Positions 1 through 11,274 of a stretch of DNA of 64,000 nucleotides are shown one piece after another. The number at the start of each line of letters is the position of its first letter. The stretch's first letter is position 1. The DNA comes from Alnus glutinosa (Eukaryota > Streptophyta > Magnoliopsida > Fagales > Betulaceae). The notes under the pieces are model-generated. The model saw only the letters and a program-made list of their open reading frames with translations. It was not told the origin of the DNA and searched no databases. Where the stretch lies: the NCBI RefSeq assembly GCF_958979055.1, contig NC_084896.1, positions 3,534,001 through 3,598,000 of the forward strand. Direction: 5' to 3'. Position numbers and translations under genes: made by a program.

Positions 1-1054
1 TCATTAAATTGGTAAGATTATCCCTTTTGTGACTGAAAAAATGGCAATTTATAAATTCAATTTCAAACCACATGGATTTATTTGTTAGAAGGTCAAACTA
101 CATGGATCAATTTAACAATTTTTCTCTTAAAATAATGTAAAATGCCTAGCTTAACCCTAATTATATTATTATACGACTTTTATAAACATTTTATTTGATC
201 CAAAAGTCTAAATCTAGCTTTGTTCCTTATTCTTTGTGCATATTTGATTTTGATTTTTTTTTGCCCTTTAAAACTGACTTTCAGTCAAACATATATCATG
301 AGGATGGGATTGTCTATTTATGTTATATATATTGACAAAATTTTCAAACATTGACTAATGTTAAAGAACATAAGGGAGATCTATGTAATTAATATAGGGG
401 TATGTTACCACTCTTTTATCATGAGTTATTAATAATAAAAAAAGATCTTCAATCAATAAATCTAAGGGCCTATTCTAATTATTGTGACAATTCTCCTTCC
501 CCCTCCTCCGGAATAAGATCCTCTCAATTTAATTCATGATTTAGATTTTGTTTTTTTATTACATCTAACAGTGTAGATTGACAACGTTAAAATATTTAAC
601 TAACGTGACAAGATATACACTATTATATTTGTGAAATCTAATCGAAATCATGAAACGGTTCGTGGCCTTTCCACGAAAAAATAAATAAATAAACAAATAA
701 ATGTGTTCTTTTAAGTGCAATCATACTAACATCCAAGGAGAAGAACTCCTCCAAGCCCAACATCTCAGTGAGTTTACTAGGATTGGGCTTCCCTTCCTCA
801 AATCTACGTTGATCTGGCCTGCATGCAGTTAGATAATATCAGCCTGAGTTAATTAATTTAGAAAATCAGAAGGAATTCATGAAGAAAATGTGGGTACTTG
901 CATTGGCGTTAAGGGGACAGGTTGAACTCTACTTCCAACGTAGAAGCTTTCTTCATCCTCCGCTGCTATAGCCACATTCTCAGCCATCTCCGATCAGCTG
1001 CCGCCAACTACTTCTAGCTTTAGCTCTATCTCTTGCTTTCACTTTGTATTCATC

Positions 1055-1086
<32 letters not shown>

Positions 1087-1320
1087 GCTTTGAAATGAAG
1101 GAGTTGGTGCATGGTATTAACTCCTATCACAATTGTCAACTTTATTTATTTCTAACTACTTTTCTTGAACTACATTATCGGCTACTGCTTCCTACAAAGA
1201 CCAATTCCCATGCTTTTCAAAGCTCAAAAGATTTTGATGAAATAATAATATTATATATCACACAAATATTTCTTAAATCTTTTATAAAGTTATAAGGTTT
1301 AATAGTCATTAGATTTCTTT

Positions 1321-1508
1321 TAGTAATGTTACAAACTATATTTTTATTCCACAATTATCTTATAACGTTGACGTGACAGTCCCGATTAACTTTTAAATCA
1401 ATCATTAATAGTTATAAAAAAAAAATGATGATCCATTCAATTCTTGGATTTTTTATGTGTACTGTCACATCATTAGCCAGTGAGATAGGGTATAGTATAT
1501 AACATTAC

Positions 1509-1552
<44 letters not shown>

Positions 1553-1738
1553 AAAGAAAAAAAAAAGTTATAAATGCTAGTTGAAAGTGTCATGTTAGTA
1601 TTGTAGGATAATTGTAAGATTAAAATGTTATTTTTAACATTACTCATCTTTTTTTTTTTTAACAAAAGCTTATCCAAGAGCTATTAAATCTCATCACGTC
1701 AGCTTTATAGGATATTTGTGTGATACGTAGCATTACTC
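1321..1738. mobile_element. Foldback MITE with AGTAATG termini
   Basis: The left end (AGTAATGTTAC, then ACGTTGACGTGA near 1365) and the inverted right end (TCACGTCAGC...GTAGCATTACT) pair imperfectly over about 50 bases. The interior contains the long poly-A tract. The termini resemble the AGTAATG ends of the two clear MULE-type MITEs at 25773 and 38156, but no matching 9-bp target duplication is visible, so the family assignment is inferred. Confidence 0.45.
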
Positions 1739-1850
1739 TTTATAAAAACCAAAAACCGTTTAACCCTTTTTACTTTTATGTCATCTTTGTTATTAAGCGA
1801 AACCCGTCCTAAATTCAAATGTTCTATAGTGAAAAAAGGGGTAAACCAAG

Positions 1851-2041
1851 AGTCCATTTAGATTTGCTGTTTCAAAAACTTGCGATTTTAAAATTAGTAA
1901 TTTAAAAATGCGATTTTTAAACATGTAGTTAAGCATTTGATAAAATCGAGATTCAGTCTTTAAAATCGTGCGTTTTTAAAAACGTGCCCCCTTGTTTATT
2001 CAAAATCATACTTTTAACCTGAAAAATCGTAAGGCGAATCA
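1851..2041 (+). mobile_element. Copy 1 of dispersed MITE family (GTCCATTTGG type), partial
   Basis: Begins AGTCCATTTAG and has the repeated GCGATTT/AAAATCG pattern and the AAGCATTTGATAAAATC core shared with copies at 5301, 19641, 30555 and 60543. The right terminus seen in the better copies (CCAAACGCACTC) is missing, so the copy looks truncated near 2041. Confidence 0.5.
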
Positions 2042-3174
2042 CATGGCACTAAAATAACGGTTGGTATAATGTTACAGTACACTCTGAATAAACTGCTTAC
2101 CCAAAAGGGCAGTATTTAATGTCAAGTGTGAATACAGGTATGGTGGTGCCACTTGATCAAACTACACAATCTAGATGAAGGGCTTAATTGTCCCCATAGG
2201 TTGGGGAGTATAATAAATAGGTGGGTAGTCCATCAATGTCAAGCAACTAACTTATACAATATCTTCTCATCATAAATAATAATAATAATAAAAAAACCCC
2301 TAGCTTAATTATCTGATACACACAGTATGGAGGGGGGGGGTCTATCAAAGAGGGGGTAGCCACTGGACCACAAGGGTAGCATTTAAATAGGGAATAGGGC
2401 ATGTTGCAATCACCATGACCCAGTTATTATAGATGGTTTAAATAGGGCATGTTGCGAAAGCTGCACCATCATGTACTAGATTTTTTTTTTAATATATTTT
2501 TTGGAGAGAGAAAGAGAGTGTGTCAAAAGCTCTAGAATTAGGTAAGATCACACAATCTCTTGTGGATCTAAAGTTGTCTCCAAGCTGATTTTTGGATACA
2601 GATTTCCTGTAGGTAAGGTTACAAGGACTCTCTCACGTTTATTGTAATTCGGGCAAAAATTATTAAGAATTCGAATCAGAATTTTGGATTGAGTGGTATC
2701 GATCTTAATGTGTTATATTATGGTTTTACTAAAAGAGTACTCTTTAACATGTCAAATTCCTTAACAAGTACCATTAAAACCGATAATCGTGTGCGGTATG
2801 ATAGATTGGCACAGACACACAGTTTATAATGCAGAAACAAACAAGAGTATCTGAAATTGGGACAAAGGTACATGGCACAAGCAAATTTATGTAACACAGT
2901 GATCCTGGAGACGGCTCATAAGATTTATGAAAAGCTTCCGGTTGAGTGTGAGTGTAATAATGTGACGATGGACAAACATGCGAGGAAGATATCAATATTT
3001 ATTCATCAAAAGAAAAATAAATAAATTCGTTTGCCAAGAATTACATGTTACGGTTGCAAACTTGGAGTTGGGTACTGCCGGATTAAGCTCTTTGTTCCTG
3101 AGACATCAAATGGAAACATATATAGGTCTGAGTAGTCCTTAGATTGTATATCTCTTTTGTTAAAAATGGGATAA

Positions 3175-3400
3175 ATGACCACCCTTCCTTCAATTGATGG
3201 GAGTTGTTGGGCGGCTACCCCCTCCTACAATAGAGGGGATGGTCACGCAACCATCTCTACCCACAACAAAGGGGTGGCAGTACAATCACTCCTCCTAGAA
3301 TAGATGGCGTGGTTGCCCCCTCCAAAAATTAGATAATAATAGTCACACGAACTCTTCCTACAATAGAGAGGATGGTTGTGCAAGCATTCTGCATCTGCCA
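3175..3400. repeat. Degenerate GC-rich tandem repeat
   Basis: Variants of a unit resembling CCTCCTACAATAGAGGGGATGG recur near 3220, 3290 and 3350 with intervening GGTTGC/GGTCACGCAACC words. It is a diverged minisatellite inside AT-rich DNA, most likely the internal part of a non-autonomous transposon, although no terminal repeats could be fixed. Confidence 0.4.
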
Positions 3401-3675
3401 CCAAGCATGTTAACTTTCTTTTGTATATCGTGTCATAATTTTTTTATTTTTTTTAAAGTAATTCTAGAATGGTGCGTTTTAATTTAACATGGGGTAAATT
3501 TGTCACGAAAAAATGCATCAATGTCATGTACAGCATTTTTCGTCAATACTAACAACCAAAATTCAACCCAAGAGGTAAGTCGGAATATTTTTAGTTCGTA
3601 TATAGTTTGTAGGTTTGAGTTACAATGACACGTAGTTTAGAGGTCAAAATACAAATGAGATGTAAATAAAGTACA

Positions 3676-4072
3676 TGTTAGATCCAAAATGATCCAACAT
3701 CCGCACGTTGAACTAGGCCTTCTTCTTGAACCTATAAAAGAGGAAGAAGGGTTGTCAGCAGGCCACCGGTCCTCTGACCGTAGACACTCCAACGCCCAAG
3801 TTAATGTTTTTGAGCTAAAAGGAAAGGGTGAAAGAGCTTCTTCTGATAGAAGGAGCCCCTCTTGAGATTGTAGAGAAAATGTAATTAGGTTCAAATTAGT
3901 TACATGGGGAATGAGAGGGGGAGGGAACCTTAAAGGTCCTTTTGGGCACCTCTTTGGCCTTTGCAACAGCAGTCTTCTGTTTGGGCTTGGATTAGGCCAT
4001 CAGGCCTCTTTTGGGCCTTAGTAACAATAGATTTTGCATTTGACTAGGTCCGGGGGAATTCCTGACCCAACA
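3676..4072. mobile_element. Probable solo LTR (397 bp, TG...CA)
   Basis: The segment starts TGTTAGATCC and ends CCTGACCCAACA, the TG...CA form of an LTR. A second copy of the near-terminal words TGTTAGATCC / GATCCAACATCC lies just inside the left end. The flanking pentamers are GTACA and GTATT, a weak 3-of-5 match, so the target duplication is decayed or the ends are slightly off. No internal retrotransposon coding sequence adjoins it. Confidence 0.4.
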
Positions 4073-4597
4073 GTATTATTTATGGATGATAAGTTCCAGA
4101 AAAACATGCCTTGGAATGCCTGACATACAGATAACAGCAGCTACAGTTTCACGTTTCTTTTGAGCTTAACGTACATTTTATCTTATTTATCTATTTGGTT
4201 TGAGGAAAAATGTACGTGCCGCCCTTTTATATCATATGCTGTGCTTACTAAAGGAGATGTCGAATAAAACGACAACGACCATCCAAATATGTTCTGTTTC
4301 TAAGCATGCAGGGGCCATCGTAGAATCTTCTTACCGTGGCCTTCCATATGGTCATCATGTATAGAGAATTATTTTCTTACTGGGTGTCCATAAAACTAGT
4401 CATTTGGATTTGTCTGTTCATATCCAGTTGATAGTCCCAATGATTCTTGTTTGGTCCGAGGGTGGCAAAGATGGATTAGCTGCCATTCTGTTTCTCTAGA
4501 ATAATTCTTCTTGTTAATAAAGTCAAATGAAGACCTTCCTCGTCTCAATCTACTATAAGAACTTCTGTCCATCTCTGCCAGCTTATCTCCAGAGGAT

Positions 4598-7500
4598 ATG
4601 GCACCACTTCCTTCCCGTGTATTGACTTTTGCAGTACTGCCGTCAATCATATTAGTTGCTCTATGCAGTTTAGCAGGCACCATAACTTTTCCTCTGTTTC
4701 TTCTGTGACTTCAGTTTCTTGGAGAGAATTTGTTCTTGCTAAATCGAATGGTGTTTTCTCTGCTTTGCAGATTGCTATGATCCATTGGATCCAAATGGAA
4801 ACATTACCGTTACTTTCGACATTCACCAATACACAAGTGATGGCTATGTGGTTAGTACTCTGTTTCTGCTAAAACTCTCTAATTAGTTCTACTGTCTTTA
4901 ACCCTCACCAGTACTATATATGCATGTTTCAGACTATAGAGTATAGAAGATTGAAACAAGAACAAATAGGATATTCTCGGCTCTGTGTTCCATACCCTGA
5001 GATTTTCTTTTAAATATACACCCATAATTTTATATTTCCTGACTTGGAAAGAAAAATAAATGAAATCAAGAAGCTTATTCCACACCTTTAGTGTACGACT
5101 CCTTACTGTATTAATAAACTAAAGAAAAGAAAATATGGAACTGAACTTTATATGTATGTGGTGATTTAACTGTATACAAGCCATGCCTATTTATAGTTGA
5201 ATCAAACTATACAAGGAAATAAATTAGCATCTGATTCGGTCTATGAATGGCAAGTGATCACAGCAGAATCATATTCTAATATCAGGCTATGTGAATAGTT
5301 TCTAATTAGATTTACGATTTAAAAACGTGCGAATTGGTTAAGTGTTTGGTAAAATTACAATTTGATCTTTAAAATCCTAGTTTTAACTTTAAAAACGTAA
5401 ATTTTTCTACGTTTTCAAATCGTAATATTTTAAAAATACACTATCAAACGATACATTTTTTGTGATTCGGTTTAAAATTACACTTTTTGTCTACAAAATC
5501 GCAATGCCAAACGCACTCCAGAGAAATTATTGGGATTGAAATTATTTTAAGGATGTCTACATGCTATGTTCATGCGTTAGAATCTAATAGTATGATAGTT
5601 GTTTGCAGGCAAGAATTACTATCCAAAATTATTATCAGTATCGCCATGTGGACAAACCAGGGTGGACTCTAGGGTGGACATGGGCCAAAGATGAAGTGAT
5701 ATGGTCAATGAGTGGTGCCTTTGCCACCCAGCAAGGAAATTGCTCAGCCTTCAAAACACAAGCACACTCCTGCGTGAAAGACCCTGTCATACTTGATCTC
5801 ATGCCAGATGCCTTACCAGAAAACAGGTCAGAAGACTGCTGCCGTGGTGGTCTTCTTTCTGCCTGGGCTATCAACCCTTCCAAGTCATTCTCTTCCTTTG
5901 AAATTACAGTTGGAAACTTGGGGGCGAATTCTTCTTGGTCCGCGCCTCAAAATCTTACTTTAATGGCACCAGGTCCTGGTTACACTTGTGGCCAAGTTTT
6001 GGACACTGATCCCACAGTTTCTTCAGATATCGATGGTAGAAGACATGTTCAGGTTTACAGTGAGTAGTTTATGCCAAATGTAACACTATTTAACTGCAAA
6101 CAAGAACATGAACACAACCATCACTTAGATGTCACTGTTATAATATAGATTAAATAACTAAAATCAACTATTTCGTATCAGCTTAAGCTTTTAAGATAAG
6201 TGGTGATTTAACGGCCACAATTTAACCTGGTTTTCTGATCTTACTAATCTGACATGAGGCTTATGGTATTATGTTAATCTTAGACTATCTAATGAAAGAT
6301 CATAGTAATGATCACATAGGTTAAAAATAACATTAATTAAGCATAATGAAATTTTCAAATCAGGTTGGTTTATATTACAGAGTTGAAACATAATGATTTT
6401 CAGAGAAAACTTGAAAGGTTGGTCACTATATGCATGTTGCTTTTGAAGTGAAATGATCAAATTCTTGGTCTATCCGAAATTTTGAACTTCCTGAGTTTTA
6501 ATAGAGCCTCATGTTGTTTTATGCACAGAAAAATTGAATCTTACATTACTAGAACAAGCAATATAATTCTTTTTGGTGAATCGGAAGTCTTGTCCTCGTT
6601 AGAATTCATTAGTTTTCAGGATGATTGAATAGGAATTGCTTTCATTATGGACCAAATTGTATTATATCACTTAATCTTTTGCAGGAACGTGGAGCTCAAC
6701 ATGCACTTACTCGAGCTTTTTGGCTAACAAAACACCAATGTGCTGTGCATCACTGTCGGCATTTTACAGTCCCACCATCACATCATGCCCCAAGTGTAGC
6801 TGTGGATGCAGAGAGGCAGACAAAACATCAGGTCCATGCATAAGGTGCGTTTTTATTTGTTGGGGCGCAACGGTGTCGCTCTGTTCACGTGGATAGTTCT
6901 TAGAACATGCCTTGCGGGGTGTGATTTCGAATGCCATAAAAGACTTTGGCTTCCTTCACTATACATTAATTAATTTTCAGATGAGATGGTCAAAGTCCGA
7001 TCCAACATTATTGTTAAATGTTGTGCAAGTTTACATGCCACTTATCTCTCCCTACATTGCTCTCTCTGCAGTACCAGTGACAATTACCTCTCATCGGAAA
7101 TTACTAATAATCCTGACCTAGTCCAATGCACTGATCACATGTGCCCGGCTGGAGTTCATTGGCATATTAAGAACATTTACATGAATCAGTGGAGGGTAAA
7201 ACTGACAATCTCTAACTACAACTATCAAAGAAACTTCTTGGACTGGAATGTCCTGGTTCAGCATCCTGGTTTCAGCCAACCTGCAACAGTATACAGCTTC
7301 AACAGTACAATGCTTCCCACTGATGGGTTTGGAGGTACTTGCTGCATAGCTATTTTTGGTGCTTTAACGTAATATCAGTGCAAAGATCATGAATTCAAAC
7401 CATGTCTTTGTAATTTCCCTCTCATTTCCATTAAATATTTCATGTCCCATTTCAATTAACATTTCCTGTCAATTTAAGCTTATGGGGGAAAGCGGTGACT

Positions 7501-8142
7501 TAACAGTCTTTCATCCTATCATGAGAAGTTTTCTGGATTCAGTTGGAACCCCTGCAATTTGTCAATATAGTGTGACAAAGGTTGTACCTAATTGTATCAT
7601 AGGTTGAAATTTTTTGGAGCTGTCTGCACTAAATCATGATGTTGAGTTGCAATATTTTGTCCCAAGCCAGGGAAATGGAGAGTTTCACAAGGTCATAAGC
7701 CTAGAATGACCCCAACAAATTTCTAGCAAGAAGATGGCTTCAGACTTAAACTTTAGATATGCTTGCTTTATACTATTCTTTTCATTACAAGTATAGATAT
7801 GGTGTATGTCTAGCTAAGTCACGGGAAACTCTTGCAGATGAGGTTGCTCTCTTGTGGGGGATAGAGTACTACAACACTGAACTGTTGAATGCTGATGGGG
7901 ATCAACTGGGTTCAGTGACCACAGAGATACTTCTGAACAAGGATGCAGACTCATTTACATTAAGGAACGGATGGGCTTTCCCTCGAAGAATATATTTCAA
8001 TGGTGAGAATTGTAAAATGGCTGTCCCAGACACTTTCCCAATGCTACCAAATGGTAGCTCCAGTTTAAGATCGACTTACTGCCAAATCCTTTTAGTATTT
8101 TTGGCTCTCATAACACTGTTGTTACTTGGTTTTGATCAGTAA
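4598..8142 (+). CDS. COBRA-like GPI-anchored cell-wall protein
   Basis: Six exons, 445 codons: 4598-4676, 4771-4850, 5609-6059, 6685-6844, 7072-7334, 7838-8142; phases close throughout. COBRA-like proteins are GPI-anchored extracellular glycoproteins that bind cellulose and orient microfibril deposition. Exon 1 encodes a signal peptide (hydrophobic stretch ending CSLA). The mature protein opens YDPLDPNGNITV, followed by PGWTLGWTWAKDEVIWSM, a cysteine-rich stretch with KCSCGC, and GWAFPRRIYFNG near the C-terminus. The tail is a small-residue NGSSS site (residues 416-420) before a hydrophobic segment, as expected for GPI attachment. The family CCVS motif reads CCAS (223-226). Intron 1 would use a GC donor at 4677; an alternative first exon is possible. 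Length suits the short (COBL1-6 type) subgroup; the exact orthologue is unclear. Confidence 0.9.
5301..5518 (+). mobile_element. Copy 2 of GTCCATTTGG MITE family in COBRA-like intron 2
   Basis: Shares with copy 3 the TTAAGTGTTTGGTAAAAT core, the TTTCTACGTTTTCAAATCGTA block, CAAACGATACATTTTT and the right end AAAATCGCAATGCCAAACGC. The left terminal bases are eroded. It lies wholly in the intron between 4851 and 5608. Confidence 0.6.
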
Positions 8143-8488
8143 ACTACCCACACTATTCACTTGCCCTCTTGATTTTTACTACCAAATTGTTGATGATATG
8201 TACTTCCATGTTATGCAAAAGCTGTGAATAATTTTAGAGTGAATAGATGGAGACAGATCATGCTATTTGTTGGCCTGTCCCTTGGATACTTCAACTTGGA
8301 TGGATATTACAATTTAAAACTGTAGTGGATGCTGATCCAATGGTATACCGCTTGGAACCTAGCATATGCTATGGCACCTTTCCGTGAGTTGGGTCCCTCA
8401 TTCTTGTCGGAGGGAAAAGAAAGAAAAAATATATGGGTCTGCTGCATGCTAAAATAATTAATGAGAGGCATACAAAATTGGAATTACT

Positions 8489-9059
8489 TAGGGGTGCAAA
8501 TACGGATATGGATGCGGTTACTTGCAATATACGCATATGCATTCGCATTATATAATTACTATCCGCATTCGCGCGGTTTTGTAGTTATTAAATGCATATA
8601 TTATCCGCTATCCGCAAATGAGATATTGGGCGTTTTGGATAACTATTTAAATTTATTTGTAAGATTAAATAATGCAGTTATTACTATATGCAAACTTAAA
8701 TAAATTAATCTTTAACTTGTTACACAATTCGCGATTATCAATTATAAAGGGTCATTCTCTCTTAAAGTAATTGAGATTTTGATTACAAAAAATAAATAAA
8801 TAAATGCAATGATATATGACTTTGAGATGATTGTGAAAAAAACCTAACATAATTTAAATGTCTTAAACTTACAAAATCCAAAATGACGTCGTTTTAGTGA
8901 ATTTAATTAAATATATATAAAATATATATTATATATAAAGGGAATCGGCATCTGTATATACGTATATTGATTTTTACTAACCGCATCCGTATCTACATGT
9001 GTAGATAACAATTAGGGGCATATGCATGTGGTTACTATCCGCCTACATTTTCACCCCTA
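8489..9059. mobile_element. Non-autonomous DNA element with TAGGGGTG ends
   Basis: The left end TAGGGGTGCAAATACGG is matched in inverted form by the right end (...CATTTTCACCCCTA). The interior is rich in alternating GGATATGG / TATCCGC words, so both halves fold on each other. It has no coding capacity. The same terminal word starts near 63973. TAGGGGTG ends suggest a hAT-like source, but no 8-bp duplication is evident. Confidence 0.5.
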
Positions 9060-9897
9060 TATATATATACACACACAAGAAGATCCAAACAGTCTGAAAC
9101 AATCTAATCACCATCCTTAAGCTAGTAATAGTGTGGGGTTATTTTCACCTACCACTCCGGCTTTAGGACAATGGTCTCATATATTCCTTGTTCGTGAGTA
9201 CCAACTCATGGTATAGAACCCATCTCGTCGGGCGGAGCTGTGCTAGCCCTGAGCTGGAGTACTGTATGTGAACAGTTTGTGGATGTTTGACAGTCCGATA
9301 GGATCCGGTCTTTGGCAACCTTGCAGAATGTGGGAAAACCCCAAATGTTATAGCTTTTTTTAGGAATTAATGTAAAATCGGTTTGTTGACCTAAATTAGA
9401 AATTACTTTTTGTTGTATAAAAAATAATTTAGAAGTCCTTAGGTTAGACCAAAATAACAATTTAGTCCAAATTCTATCAAAACATTTGACGAATTTTATT
9501 AATGTGCCAAGTCAATACCAATAGAATGATAACACGTGTAACTCTTAATAAAAAAAATTATAATTTGTTAAAAATTATAAACTTAAAAATTTATCTATTG
9601 CTTGCACTCCTCTTTATTTTATTTTAATTCAATCACACAAACTATCATTACTAAGACAAAACTTGAATATCTAGAAAAAAATAAAAAAATAAAAATCCTT
9701 CATATTGACATGTTTCTTCATAAGAGAAGGCGATTCCTTCACTAGCCTATCAGCTACTTCATTTGTCTCTCTCTTGACATACATCACCCTCTAACTCTAC
9801 AGACTATTCATTATAAGTCTGGCATCCTCGATCAAATAGTCATATCTACACTAGTTATTGCTTTTTTAGGCCATGCCTACACAACCGGGAGGACATT

Positions 9898-10236
9898 CCC
9901 TTTTTTTTTTTTTTCTTTTTTTTTTTTCAATAATGAGATAAGGGTTACAGGAAAAAAAATATAAACGAAACGGGGTGACTCCCCAACAACAAAACCCAAA
10001 TGAAAAAGGCAATACAAATATGAGAAGAAATAGTAGGCAATGGATTCAAAAATGATTCAGGCCTTTCTACGGGCTGCACAAGACAATAAATAAAGGCAAA
10101 ATGGCTCGGTTAAAAACTTCAAGCGGTAAAGGCAATTTCTTAGCAAATACAGCATCTCTTAGCGCCAATGTGGCTTCAGCAACAATCGGATCTATTGTAA
10201 TGTCTTGGAGCACATTGCTTATTAACACTTCTATCT
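9898..10236 (-). mobile_element. LINE 3' fragment with RNase H remnant
   Basis: On the - strand a peptide resembling the RNase H segment of plant LINEs can be read (DPIVAEATLALRDAVFAKKL), and the + strand has a T-rich run at 9898-9928 that would be the poly-A tail. The reading frame breaks and no reverse transcriptase core remains, so this is a dead 5'-truncated insertion. Confidence 0.5.
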
Positions 10237-10440
10237 CATGTTAGGAAAATTATAAGTAGCCAACATAGAGTGAGTTGTTTATAAAAATAGTTATAAGTAT
10301 GAAGTCTCACATTACTTATTTACGATGTAAAACTGGACTTTATAATGAATTTTAGAAAAATTCCAAATTAATCAGTCTTTTTTAAGTGATCACGCAGATA
10401 TGACTAATACGTCTCTTATATTTACACAACCTAGAGAGCA
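10237..10440 (+). mobile_element. Decayed TRIM-family LTR
   Basis: Words in the same order as the intact LTR at 26963-27168 are visible: a GTAGCC-ACATAGAGTG block, AAGTCTCACATTACTTATTTAC, a GGACTTTATAA block, and TTCCAAATTAATCAGTC. The ends are too diverged to set exactly and no target duplication was found. It abuts the LINE fragment. Confidence 0.4.
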
Positions 10441-11009
10441 TTTCCTTTTAGTTTCACCTTTTTACAGTCTAACATCGCGAAAACCTTTCCCCTCGTAATC
10501 TTAGTTTACGATTCTCTCAAATTATTTATTTCAATTTAAAAGAATTCGAACAAATAATTGGAGAAAACTCTAACCTTTAATCTCCCGCGGCCCATTTTCT
10601 AACTCAATCCAGACCTTTCATTTTGAATGAAGGGCTGAAGATTGGAAACTGAAGAGACCTCGATCCTCTAAATATCTAGATCATAGTCAAAGTCTTCAAC
10701 CAATCCCTTATCATCCTTTTTCACCCAGATAACCTCAAATTTTAATGTGTGCTCAAACTTCAAAGAGGATATCATGTCTCTGCTTCCTAGGCCCATTGTC
10801 CCCATGAAACATTTTGAAACCTGCGGCACGCGCACATGGTATATTTTGCTCCAGAATATGTTTGGACCCCACTTTTCGTGAGTTGGGTCGCTTCTTGTCG
10901 GAGGTAGGTTTATCCTAGGAAATTTATTTTAGAATAATACTATAAACTTCATTTTAATTACAAAATTATTTCATAATATTAATGACAAAAATTGATATAT
11001 GATATTATG

Positions 11010-11042
<33 letters not shown>

Positions 11043-11274
11043 GAAATTCACTGATACTTTGGTCCTACGCAGAAACAATCGAGCGGGTAATACGGAGTCG
11101 AAGGTTTTGAGCCTGATCTCTGGGCATTGCATCGCTTTCAACCTGTCAGCTCTTTATTGGCCGCAGCGCAAACAAAACTAACGAACTAGTAAAAAATTCT
11201 CCAATTTTCTCTCCTTACGTTTTCAAGAAAATTGGACCAAGCACGTATTCCGGAGAGATACAGGAACGGCGGTC

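Larger units (their letters stand above)
1..4597. other. Intergenic region upstream of the COBRA-like gene
   Basis: No convincing coding exon was found on either strand. The stretch is AT-rich and holds a TAA microsatellite (about 1060-1086), a poly-A run of about 38 bases (1512-1550) inside a foldback element, one copy of a GTCCATTTGG-type MITE (1851-2041), a degenerate GC-rich repeat (about 3175-3400) and a probable solo LTR (3676-4072). The short ORFs here are low-complexity or interrupted and resemble nothing I know. Confidence 0.6.
8143..11274. other. Intergenic region between COBRA-like gene and MTN
   Basis: No host gene was found. The stretch holds a TAGGGGTG-ended element (8489-9059), a LINE 3' fragment (9898-10236), a decayed TRIM-type LTR (about 10237-10440), an A-run near 11011-11035 and the MTN promoter and leader. 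The words CGTGAGTTGGGTC and CTTGTCGGAGG occur together near 8382 and again near 10877. Confidence 0.55.
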
